From Erythroxylum novogranatense (lineage: Eukaryota; Streptophyta; Magnoliopsida; Malpighiales; Erythroxylaceae): a stretch of DNA of 64,000 bases. Location: assembly GCA_029891385.1 (NCBI GenBank), contig CM057230.1:21394847-21458846 (forward strand), read 5' to 3'. Under the pieces are notes generated by a model. That model was not told where the DNA came from, made no database searches, and saw nothing but the letters and a program-made list of their open reading frames with translations. Positions 38,600 through 48,287 of this stretch are shown here, piece by piece; position 1 is the first letter of the stretch, and each line of letters opens with the position of its first letter. Position numbers and translations under genes: made by a program.

Positions 38600-40335
38600 A
38601 TTACATACGAGGTTGAGTTTGAAAGACAAATCCCTAAATCGAGCCACGGAGAGAGGTTTGGTGAGGAGATCTGCGATCTGGTCAGTGGAAGGCACAAATC
38701 GAACCTCGAGGAGGCCAGCAGCGATCTTTTCACGCACAAAATGGACATCAATCTCAATATGCTTAGTGCGAGCGTGGAAGACCGGATTCTGGGAGAGAGC
38801 ACGAGCACTATTATTGTCGCACCAGAGAACAGCTGGACGGGAAGGAGGAAATCCAAGTTCGGTAAGAAGGGACGACAACCAAAGGAGTTCAGTGGAGAGC
38901 TGTGAGAGAGCCCTATATTCGGCTTCGGAGCTTGAACGAGCGACGACAGACTGGAGCTTTAGAAGATGAGATTGCGGCCAAGAAAAACACAGCCCCCGCT
39001 TGTAGATTTGCGATCGTCTGGAGAACTGGCCCAGTCGGAGTCGCTAAAGGCATGAAGGTCAAGCGAGGAGGAAGAGTGGAAAAGTAACCCGAGATCGGAA
39101 GAGCCCTTCAGGTAACGCAACACCCTTTTTAAAGTCGTCTAGTGAGGTATGAGAGGGTTTGAGAGATACTGACTGAGTTTGTTGACGATGAAGCTGATGT
39201 CAGGTCTCGTGTTGCAGAGGTACTGGAGAGCTCCAACCAAGCTGCGATGCAGAGATGGATTTGCAAAGGGTTCCTCATCATGGCGAGACAGCTTGAGACC
39301 CGTGGAGGCGGGAGTGGAGCATGGTTTGCAGAGATCCATGTTAGCTTGGGTAAGTAAATCTTTAATGTATCCATGCTATGATAGAAATAGGCCATCTGAG
39401 TTTCGATAGACCTCAAACCCAAGAAAGTGATGTAGATCACTGAGTGTCTTGAGAGCAAACTGAGCATTTAGCTTACGGATAATGGACTGGACCTCTGAGA
39501 GATTGTTGCCTGTGATTAGAATATCATCAACGTAGACTAATAGGATGATGATTGTATCATTTTGGTTAAGATGAAATAGAGATGTGTCATTCTTAGAGGT
39601 GCAGAAACCCCACCGTAGAAGAGCAGTTCGGAGTTTATGATACCAGGCTCTCGGAGCCTGTTTTAGACCATAGAGAGCCTTAGAGAGTCTGCACACATGG
39701 TTAGGAAATTGGGAGTTTTGAAAACCCTGAGGCTGAGTAATATATAGAGTCTCATGAAGCTCCCCATTGAGAAAAGCATTGTTGATATCGACTTGCTGAA
39801 TACTCCAATTGAAGGAGACAGCAAGAGAAAGGACAACTTTGATGGTGGAGGCCTTCACTACTGGGGAGAATGTTTCTGAAAAATCAAGGCCAGGAGTTTG
39901 AGAGAAACCCTTAGCCACAAGGCGAGCCTTATGCTTAGCCACAACCCCATCTACAGTGTATTTGGTCCGAAAGACCCACTTAGTTCCCAAAACATGCATC
40001 AGAGTCATAAGGCACAAGAGTCCGTGTTGTTGTGGTGAAGGCGGACATTTCTCACATGGCTTGGTACCAAGTAGGATTGGTAAGGGCTTGGAAACATTAG
40101 CGAGTTCAGAGAAGGATAAGGGTTGAGAGAAACAGAGTATGATTTGGGTTTGAAGATACCAGATTTGGCCCTGGTTTGCATGGGGTGGGTAGATAGGACA
40201 GTGGAGCGATGAGTGAGAGAGTTGGGCGAGAGAAGTAGGCTGAACAAAAATAGGCATGTGGGAGGGTGAGGAAGGAACAGTAGAAGGAGAGGAAGGAGGA
40301 ATTACTTGAATGTTTGGTGAAGAACTTGAGAGCAC
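38600..40335 (-). pseudogene. Copia reverse transcriptase and RNase H, frameshifted
   Basis: Motifs on the minus strand: GTKWVFRTKYTVDGVVAKHK, ARLVAKGFSQTPGLDF, QQVDINNAFLNGELHE, LYGLKQAPRAWYHKL and catalytic LLVYVDDILITGN, then LHHFLGFEVYRN. After a frame change follow TPASTGLKLSRHDEEPF and LVGALQYLCNTRPDISF (39339-39139), and RNase H motifs VLWCDNNSARALSQNPVFHA, RTKHIEIDVHFVREK and QIADLLTKPL (38878-38600). HPMQTRAKSGIFKPK near 40190 marks the integrase-reverse transcriptase linker in yet another frame. At least three frame changes make this copy inactive even though the catalytic residues survive. Confidence 0.9.
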
Positions 40336-42865
40336 AGGAGAGGAGCCCGCACAATGGAGATCTTTGGGAGATGACCTCGGAGGAAGAGGGTGCTTTGGGA
40401 AAGCTACAGATCAGGGTGGATAGAGGCAAAGAAGGAGGAGAGCAAGAAGCAGAATTAGGGGAGGGAAAAAGGGTAGGGTAAGAGAAGTCAAACTCATTGA
40501 AGTCAACATGCCTAGATATGTAGATTTTACCTTTGGGACTGAGACACTTATAGCCTTTGTGCACAGGACTGTAACCTAGAAAAATACATTTAGTGGTGTG
40601 AAAATCCAGTTTGTGGGAGGAGTAGAATCGAAGGTAAGGGAAGCATGCACAGCCAAAGGTTTTAAGATAGGAGTAGTTGGGCTTTTTATGATAGAGGAGC
40701 TCAAAGGGAGATAAGTTGTGCAATCTTGGGGATGGGAGATTGTTTATGAGAAAGGTGGCAGTGGAGAAGGCTTCAAGCCAATAATGGAGAGGTAGATGAG
40801 AATGAGAGAGAAGAGTAAGGCCGGTTTCAGTGATATGACGATGCTTTCTTTCGGATACACAGTTTTGTTGATGTGTGTAGGGACAACTGAAACGAGGTTG
40901 GATCCCATGCTTAGCAAGAAAGGGTAGGAAGGCTTGATATTCCCCTCCCATGTCAATGTGGAGAGCCTTAATTTTTCTGTTTAGTTGAAGTTCAATGAAA
41001 GTTTTAAATTGAACAAAAGTGGCAAATGCATCAGATTTGAGTTTTAGAGGATATAGCCATGTAAATCTAGAACAGGCATCAACAAAAATTATATAGTATC
41101 GATGACCTTCAGTAGATAATAGAGGAGAGGGACCCCAAATGTCAGAGTAGATAATTTCTAAAGGTTTAATGGCAGAAAAATCATAAGACTGAAAAGGTAA
41201 TTTATGGAGTTTGCCTTGCTTGCATGAATCACAAAATTGTAAATCATCGACATTAATGGGAATTTGCATTGAATGAAAAACATGTTTGAGTACAATAGGT
41301 GAGGGGTGGCCAAGTTTGGCATTCCAAAGATTGATATCATTCTTAGACAGCATAGTAGGAAAGGCTTGAGGTGGATGATAAAGAGCAGAAGCACATTGAT
41401 GTGAGGAGAGTGGGGTGGAGATCTTCGGATGAGGGATATGTTGGTTAGGAGGTGGAACATCGAGACTGTAGAGGCCATCCCGCAGCATCCCTTTGAGTAG
41501 AACTCTCCCCGTGGCTTTGTCCTTAAACAAACATAACTTGTCAGAAAATTCCACAGTAATCTTGTTATCATTTGTAAGTTTGGAAATGCTTAATAAATTT
41601 TTGGTGATATTGGGAACATGTAGCATTTGATTTAGAAATAGAGGCGTGTGTTTATTGTTCTGAAATTTAATGTATGAAGAGCCAATATGTGCAATAGGAA
41701 GAGAATTGCCATTACCTACTGTGAGCTGATTATTACCATCATAATCCGAACTAATGGAAAGGTTTTGTAGGTCAGCAATGACATGATTGGTGGCGCCAGA
41801 ATCAACATACCAGGTAGAATTGGGCGGTTCATAAGTGAAAGATTGCTGAGCTAGGAAGGTCTGAGGTGAGTCATTGGGAAAGGACTGTTGCCCATGATTT
41901 TGAGGTTGATACTGATTCTGTAGTGGCTGATTTCCATGCCAGGAGTGATCAAAACGCTTATAACAGCGGAGAGCATCATGACCAGGTTTTTGACATAATT
42001 GGCAATAGAGACGGTTAGCACCATGCCATCGACCTCCTCGTCCTCGAAAGGTATGTCTACTGCCTTGATTGCGATTGTGGGATTGATTTCTGTTAAAAGA
42101 TGTAAAGTTTGCTGAAGGGGATGAAACATTGAAGGTGTTAGAAGTTACATTTAGTTGTTCAAGCCTAGTTTCATGCATCATGAGACTATACTGCACCTCC
42201 TGTAGAGTGGAGTTTTTCATAGTGTGGGTTAAAATAACTACCACCGAATCATACTCATGTCCCAAACCATTTAATGCAATGAGAATTAGTTCATGATCAG
42301 GTATAGCATGTCCTGCAACCATGAGAGAGTCTCCAATTGTTTTTATCTTCTGAATATACTCTGAGATAGTTTGAGAACCTTTTTGAATGGTTGATAATTG
42401 CTGTTTGAGTTGCAGAACTCTAACCATTGAGGTCTGGGCATATAGACTTTCCAGTATCTTCCAACATTCAAGAGAAGATGTAGAATGATTTACCTGGCCA
42501 ACCACATCCTCACCTATTACGGAGAGTAACCAACAGAGAAGCAACTGATCTGATCTACGCCATAGTCGATAATCAGGGTTGGCGACGAGTTGTGAGGCTT
42601 CTGTGGATGATGAGGCAGTATCCGTGATGAACTGTGGTGGAGAAGAAAAGTCAGGTGAAATATAATCTTCTAATTCAAGTGCTCTAATTGCTGCTATGAC
42701 TTGTGCCCTCCAATTGATGAAGTTATTCCTATCTAACTTGATTGGCAGATTGAAATTGAGGGTTTTTGCCAAGGCTGAAAAGTCTAGCAGAGGTGTGCTG
42801 CTAGACTGTCGAAAATGAGTTGAGGTAGAGGATAAAGAATCATGAGCCATTCTGACGTTGGTCAA
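40336..42865 (-). CDS. Copia gag, protease and integrase open frame
   Basis: A long open frame beginning at 42865; a start at the second methionine (42847) is also possible. Gag core DRNNFINWRAQVIAAIRALE, nucleocapsid knuckle CQLCQKPGHDALRC (C-x2-C-x4-H-x4-C), protease STWYVDSGATNHVIAD, integrase zinc motif ending CDSCKQGKLHKLPF, and catalytic core with IIYSDIWGPSP, IDMGGEY and SERKHRHI carrying the three acidic residues. NCVSERK replaces the usual NGVSERK. The frame is open for about 840 codons before it shifts near 40250-40340, and the remaining residues to 40106 are out of frame with the family. As a gag-integrase product it may still be translatable. Confidence 0.88.
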
Positions 42866-42884
42866 TAATGAAGCTCTGATACCA

Positions 42885-43188
42885 TGTAAATTGATAAAAT
42901 AAGGAGAAATTGTATCGCAATGTTTTGCTTAACTTTATTATGTTTACTGTACGAGCTTTATATACACGTTAACATGATTCTAGAGGATTCGATTACAACA
43001 GAATGTACAGCATGGAGGCATATTGTTATTGTTATCTGTATCCGGAAGTTTGTTGAGATCGAGGGGATCTGCTATTAGCAGGTGTAGAGGAGAAGACAGT
43101 GAGCTTGGAAGGTGGTTTGACAGATGGGCCTGGAGCAGGATGACTTGGCCCAGTGCTTGACCCGTCTGGTTTACATGTATCGCTAACA
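42885..43188 (-). repeat. Copia 5' LTR
   Basis: 304-bp partner of 38273-38576, followed on the minus strand directly by the TGGTATCAGAGC primer site. Confidence 0.93.
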
Positions 43189-43193
43189 TAATT

Positions 43194-44025
43194 ACCTCCA
43201 CCTCGTAAGTTTGATCATCGCATTGAACATAAAGAAGGAATTTAGCCTATTAATGTTCGACCACATTACTATGCTAGCCTCCAAAAGGATGTCATTAAGA
43301 AGATGGTGAAGGAGATGCTTAATGTAGGTGTCATAAAGTGCAGTCACAATCGTTAATTAGCATATATGTGCAGACTATTATGCACTTAATCATGTAACCA
43401 TTAAAGACAAATTTCCCATCCCTATAGTAGAGAAGTTCTTGTATGAATTAGGAGGTTTGACAGTATTCTCAAAGATAGATATGCGCTTAAAGGTATTAGC
43501 ATATCATAATGTATGGCTTTAACATTGAAAAGACTGTTTTCTGAACACATGAGGATCATTATGAGTTGCTAATAATGCCCTTTGGCCTTACAATGCTCTT
43601 TCTATTTCAGCATCTCATGAACTATATTTTTCAACCTTACTGAGGAAATTTGTTCCTCTCTTCTTCAACGATATCCTTATTTTTAGTCGAAATAAGTAGG
43701 AACACTTAAGGCGTTTACGGGCTATCTTGGAGAAGCTAATTGGTGCATAAGTTGTTTGTTAAGCGTTTCTTTGGTTGTGAAAGTGTAGAATACTTAGGCC
43801 ATATTATTTCTAATGAGGGGGTAAGAACAGATTTGACCAAGATTGTAGTAGTCCAAAATTAGCCTGTCCCTTATAATATCAAACAGTTGAGAGGTTTTCT
43901 TAGGTTGACAGGTTATTTTAAAATATTTGTCTCTAACTAAGGTAAAATTGTGATTCCGCTCGCTGATTTGTTAAAGCAAGATGCCTTTCATTGGGATAAT
44001 AAGGCTCAACATGCCTTTGAAAGAT
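43194..44025 (+). pseudogene. Old Ty3/gypsy element: reverse transcriptase remnant
   Basis: Reads as a decayed gypsy reverse transcriptase on the + strand: LPPPRKFDHRIEHKEG, INVRPHYYASLQKDVI, EMLNVGVIKCSHN, a degraded MPFGL region near 43575, then QLRGFLRLTGYFKIFVSN and PLADLLKQDAFHWDNKAQHA near 43880-44020. It follows directly from the linker at 38267 once the copia element is removed. Homology stops at about 44025, so RNase H, integrase and the 3' LTR were not found. In-frame stops are numerous. Confidence 0.78.
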
Positions 44026-44970
44026 GAGTCCAAATTCTCTGTCTAATATTACTCTGTCTAATTAAAATGCGTCGCTGTTTCTTCTTAAATTTTAAACACT
44101 GTTACTCTTCCAAAATTCGTGGCTGATGAGCCAAGCCGACCCAGTCGACATCCTCTGTCATCTTCTTTTCAACATTGGAGAAGTAACCCTCTCATCGTCT
44201 CATCTCTCTTCACCACCTTCCTACACCTTGTAATATCCAGATATTACAAAAAGTTGATATTATAAATTTGTAGTTGTTCTTAAGGTCGTAAATGAGAAAA
44301 TTATTCCCTGAATTTTGGAGGATATAACAACCTAAGCAAAATTATTTTAGCCGCATGGATGTTTAATAGGTAATCTCTTGATTTTCAATTAGACAGATAT
44401 TAATCACAATTCATCTCACAAAATTCTAACTTCCACCCCAAACCGAAAATGCACTTACAGAAACCATAAAGGGACTAATAGTAAATAAACAAACTATGTT
44501 TTTTAATGTACCAGTGCTTTAATGAGCTTGGCGTTTTTTTTTCTCGTTCTCTGGTGACCACAACTTGTGTCGACGACATTGAAGAATCAGCATTATGATT
44601 TTCAATTAGACAGAAACAAATTTCTTACACTTGCATGACCGTGACTCTTCTTCGCCTAAAATTAACATGTTCTGAAATTAATATGTTAGAGGAGAAGAAC
44701 TAGGATATGACAAATCGAAAGGGTTAAACGGGCAGATGAGGGATGTATATCTTTTATTTTTAGGCATCTCCTTAATCTTCAGGATGGTGTGATAAAATTT
44801 TGCCTTCATTAGCTGTAGCTTCAGAAATGTTCATGGGTTAAATCTGTGGTCGTATCTATTTTGTAGGTTCACTCTGTGATTAAAGAAAATTGTAGTTTGT
44901 TAAGTTCAACAAGAAAAGTGAATGTTCGATATTCTTTTATTTTTTTCAAGTAAAAGAGGCATATTTCTGC
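44026..44970. other. AT-rich spacer with no recognised feature
   Basis: No open frame of note and no repeat with clear ends. It lies between the truncated gypsy remnant and the plastid-derived block. Confidence 0.6.
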
Positions 44971-45131
44971 AATTTTTCCTGTGTATAATTTGATATTTGC
45001 TTTAATCATGGGTTATTAATTGGTGGAATACTATTAAATCCGAAACTCTTTTAAATGATATTCAAGAAAAGAGTATTGTCAAAAAATTCATAGAATTAGA
45101 GGAACTCTTTTGCTCAGATGAAATGATAAAT
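44970..45131 (+). pseudogene. cemA: Nuclear plastid DNA: cemA fragment
   Basis: Translation of the + strand with minor frame corrections gives [34 protein letters not shown] and DEMIN, matching the N-terminal part of the chloroplast envelope protein CemA. It is clear from about 45001; similarity further left is weak. The fragment breaks off at about 45131, where sequence from a different plastid gene begins. Numerous substitutions show it is an old transfer without function. Confidence 0.8.
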
Positions 45132-46190
45132 AGTGGTCTTTATATATTATATTAACAATCGAAAGATGGTCGAAAGAAAAAACTCTATTTGACGGGGCTT
45201 CTTCCTATACCTTGAATTCTATTGGACCCAAAAATGATACATTGAAAGAAACCTTGGAATATTCCAATATTAATAAGTTAATGATACATTGAAAGAAACC
45301 TTGGGATATTCCAATATTAATAAGTTGATTATTTTGCTCCTATATCTTCCAAAAGGGGGAAAAAAAAAAAGACCACTGAGAGTTGTTTTCTGGATCCGAA
45401 AGAGAGTACTTGGGTTCTCTTAATAACTAAAAAGTGTATCATGTCTAAATGTTACTGAGGTTTACTATGGTGGAGGAATTGGATTTAAAAAAGAAATTCT
45501 AGTTGTAAGATATCTAATTAAACTGCTGCTAGAATTGAGATCTCAATTAAAGAGAAAGTTATCAAATATCCGGAATTTCTTTTGTATATTATATGGATGA
45601 TACGATCCACAAGGATGGGAATTGTTTAATTGTCTTTCTCAGGAAGGGCCATAATCAATTTGAATTGTGATGACTATTCAAAATTTTAGTGAAAGACCGA
45701 ATTTATTATCTCATGTTTGCTTTTGTGAAAAAATCCAATTGAAGTGGAGGGTTTCTTCAAACAACAAGAAGCTGGGTCAGCTATTCAATCAAATAATATT
45801 GAGTATGTTTCCCATCTCTTCTCGAGAAAGAAGTGGGTTATTTCTTTGAAAAATTGTGCTCAAATTCATATGTGAGAATCAGATTTTTGAGTAATATATT
45901 GAGAGATAATTGGATTTAGTTAGATAATGTATGGTTGGTAAACAACGATAGGTTTTTTAGGAATATATCGTCAAATATTCAATATGATTCTATAAGATCC
46001 AATTTTGCTTAAGGAAGGGATTCTATGAAAGAATCTTCTGATCTATCCAGGGATCATTTTGATTCTAATAGTAAAGAAGATTTAGAATATCACACATTGA
46101 TTAATTAAAGAGAGATTCAATAACTAAAACTAAAAGAAAGAGGGTCTTTCTTTTCTTCAAATAGAACGAATAGAGATAGAATCATACCGA
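45132..46190 (+). pseudogene. ycf2: Nuclear plastid DNA: ycf2 fragment
   Basis: A run of matches to the N-terminal third of plastid Ycf2, collinear across about 1 kb: INNRNMVERKN-like start, [106 protein letters not shown] and LEYHTLIN. Several stops and frameshifts are present. A tandem duplication of about 48 bp (unit beginning AATGATACATTGAAAGAAAC, first copy near 45232, second near 45281) lies near its start. This is a decayed nuclear copy of chloroplast DNA. Confidence 0.9.
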
Positions 46191-46354
46191 TACATAAATA
46201 ACACTTATAACACAAACTTTCTATAATATTCTAGAATACTTTAAAAAGTGAAAATCAGTTGTTAACCGACTTAATGAGTCTATAAAAGGAGCCAAGCTCC
46301 ATAACTTGTATGTGTGAGTGACAACCAATTAATGAAAGCGAGGTGTGTGTTAGT

Positions 46355-46623
46355 TAGGGCCGGTCCTAACATTTTATAGGCCCTGGGCAAATAAAAAAAA
46401 TTTCTATCTTATCTTTGTTTTTCTTTACGATAATTAAAAGTGGACTTTTATACAAAATAAAAGAGGTAAAATAAGGGGCCCTTTTATTACTCTTTATAAA
46501 AATCAAGACCTTTATAAGGAACAAAATAAAATAAAATGGGGCCCTTTTAGTTGCAATTTTTATTCATCATAAAACTGAGCCCTGGGCAGGTGCCCTGCCT
46601 GCCCATGCCTAGGGCCGACTCTG
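46355..46623. mobile_element. hAT-type MITE, 269 bp
   Basis: Imperfect terminal inverted repeats (left TAGGGCCGGTCCTAACAT; right, reverse complement, AGAGTCGGCCCTAGGCAT) and a perfect 8-bp target duplication GTGTTAGT (46347-46354 and 46624-46631). The 8-bp duplication and the AGGGCCGG-type ends identify the hAT superfamily. There is no coding capacity, so it depended on a transposase supplied in trans. Confidence 0.88.
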
Positions 46624-46714
46624 GTGTTAGTGTAGAGTGGAGAATTTGTGAGAATACGTTTGTAAAATATTACAATTAATATATTATGTTTTGAGTTGCT
46701 TTTCATTTGAGTCC

Positions 46715-47005
46715 TCCGACAAATTTCAACATTTCGTCCAATAGTTTTGAAATAAGATGTTCTAACAACTTCTGCATTACCCCTTTCTCTGATGGAAGGG
46801 CAGGGTTAATTTCCGCCCCTCTTGGATGTTGACTATCTAAAAAAGTCTCGAGGCCTTTACGTGAAAGAGCACTGTAAAGATGACCGACGAAGGTATAATG
46901 AGTGTCCTCCCACCTAAAGCTAATAAATACAAGGTACTTTCACTGGAGTGAAAAAGAAATCGGTGAATGTAAAAGGTAGTAAAATGCAGACAATAGAAGA
47001 AGCAT
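46715..47005 (-). pseudogene. TNL relic: NBS scrap joined to TIR start
   Basis: 46720-46800 resembles a short NBS piece of the neighbouring TNL (51635-51720, between P-loop and kinase-2). It is followed at once by 46810-47000, which resembles the first half of its TIR exon and leader (52381-52575). Roughly 700 bp present in the full gene between these parts is missing, and frames are broken. It is the remains of a duplicated TNL, in the same orientation as the gene at 48.3-52.5 kb. Confidence 0.75.
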
Positions 47006-48287
47006 AAACTATACATACGTGACAGCTAACCTGGAGGTGTTTAATTTGACTTTCCAATTATGTTGGTTTAAAACATAAGTTATCGTTAAAATGACTATGG
47101 ACCCTTTTTTTTTTTTTACATGTCTACAATTCTAATTGAAGAAGTTTTCGTTTAACGCATAAATTGATTTTTCTTGGATATTTTAATGTCTTGCACTTAG
47201 AAAATAATGATCAATCGTTACTTATTTTATTAAGATCTTTTCTTAAAAGTGTCAAAACAAAATCGACATTTATAATGGTACATTAATTATGCAATTCAAT
47301 ATATATTATGTAATGAAGTACACCTATCTATGCAATTGTTTAATTGAAAAATGACTTGAAAATAGTACTGTTTTGAAGAGGATAGAAAATTAAATTTCAT
47401 CTTTAACTTACAAGAAAATCTACAAAACTAAACAATTTTAAGGAGTTGAATTTAAAAGTAAGATTATTTAAGTTGATTTAGAAATACCTTTACACAACCC
47501 TTTAATTGATTATGAGTAATCTAGCAACTATAAAGGAAGTTGATTATGCCTGTGATGGAGGTGCTATAAAGAAGTTTAATTCGTCACTTTCTCTACAGTT
47601 ACTAAGCGTATATTTAAAATAATAAATATAAATTTTCTTAGAAAATTTTAATTCAACGAGTCTTTTAATTTAAGAAAATATACAATTTACAAATTATTGA
47701 TATTATTACTTACAACAAAATATAACTCTGATTTGCCATGCTTTTGATTTAAAAAATATATTAAAAAAACAAATTTTATTTTGTTTAAAATATGCAATTT
47801 TATAATTAAAACCACATTATAATTAACAGGATTAAAAATAAAATAAAAGGGCACATTTAATGACAATGTTACAATGTAATCAAGACATATTTAGTGAAAG
47901 TAAAGAAAACGCAATCTCAATCATCTGGGAATAAGTTTACACGTTTTGGGTACAAGCGAACTTGTGGAAGAGAAAGATTGGCTCCTCCGAGCTCAGTGAA
48001 AATAAGATACTCATTTAATTGGCAAGAGCACCATTTCCATCTCTATCGATTCCAAAGAAATGTCTGCTATCATGGAGGAGACTGCTCATAGTTTCGCTAA
48101 TTGCAGAGGCAACCCTGCTCTCTGTTCTACTGTACAAAACTGAAAAATTAAAAGTGTTAAATGCCACGTAATTTGCTAATAAAGAACTGGCACAGTCAAA
48201 ACCGAAAATGGTGGTCTGACACTTACGAAAAAGGATATGTCAAGTCGAACCTTTTAAGGATATGGCTTCTCTCCCCCATACAGGACA
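47006..48287. other. AT-rich spacer downstream of the TNL gene
   Basis: Mostly A/T runs with only short open frames. The part nearest the TNL stop (48000-48287) is less AT-rich and may be the TNL 3' untranslated region. No element ends were recognised. Confidence 0.5.

Larger units (their letters stand above)
38273..43188 (-). mobile_element. Ty1/copia element, complete but frameshifted
   Basis: 4,916 bp. LTRs 38273-38576 and 42885-43188 are each 304 bp and nearly identical (TGTAAATTGATAAAATAAGG...CGCTAACA). The TAATT target duplication is perfect (38268-38272 and 43189-43193). On the minus strand TGGTATCAGAGCTT follows the 5' LTR and a GTGGGGG tract precedes the 3' LTR. Gene order gag, protease, integrase, reverse transcriptase, RNase H is diagnostic of copia. 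The short LTRs and total size suggest an Ale/Retrofit-type lineage, which is inference. LTR similarity implies a younger insertion than its gypsy host. Confidence 0.93.

Noticed and set aside
38541..38969. 142-codon + strand open frame
   Set aside because: Antisense to the copia RNase H region and partly within its LTR.
45667..45849. 60-codon open frame on the + strand
   Set aside because: It lies wholly inside ycf2-derived plastid DNA and is only one intact stretch of a broken copy.
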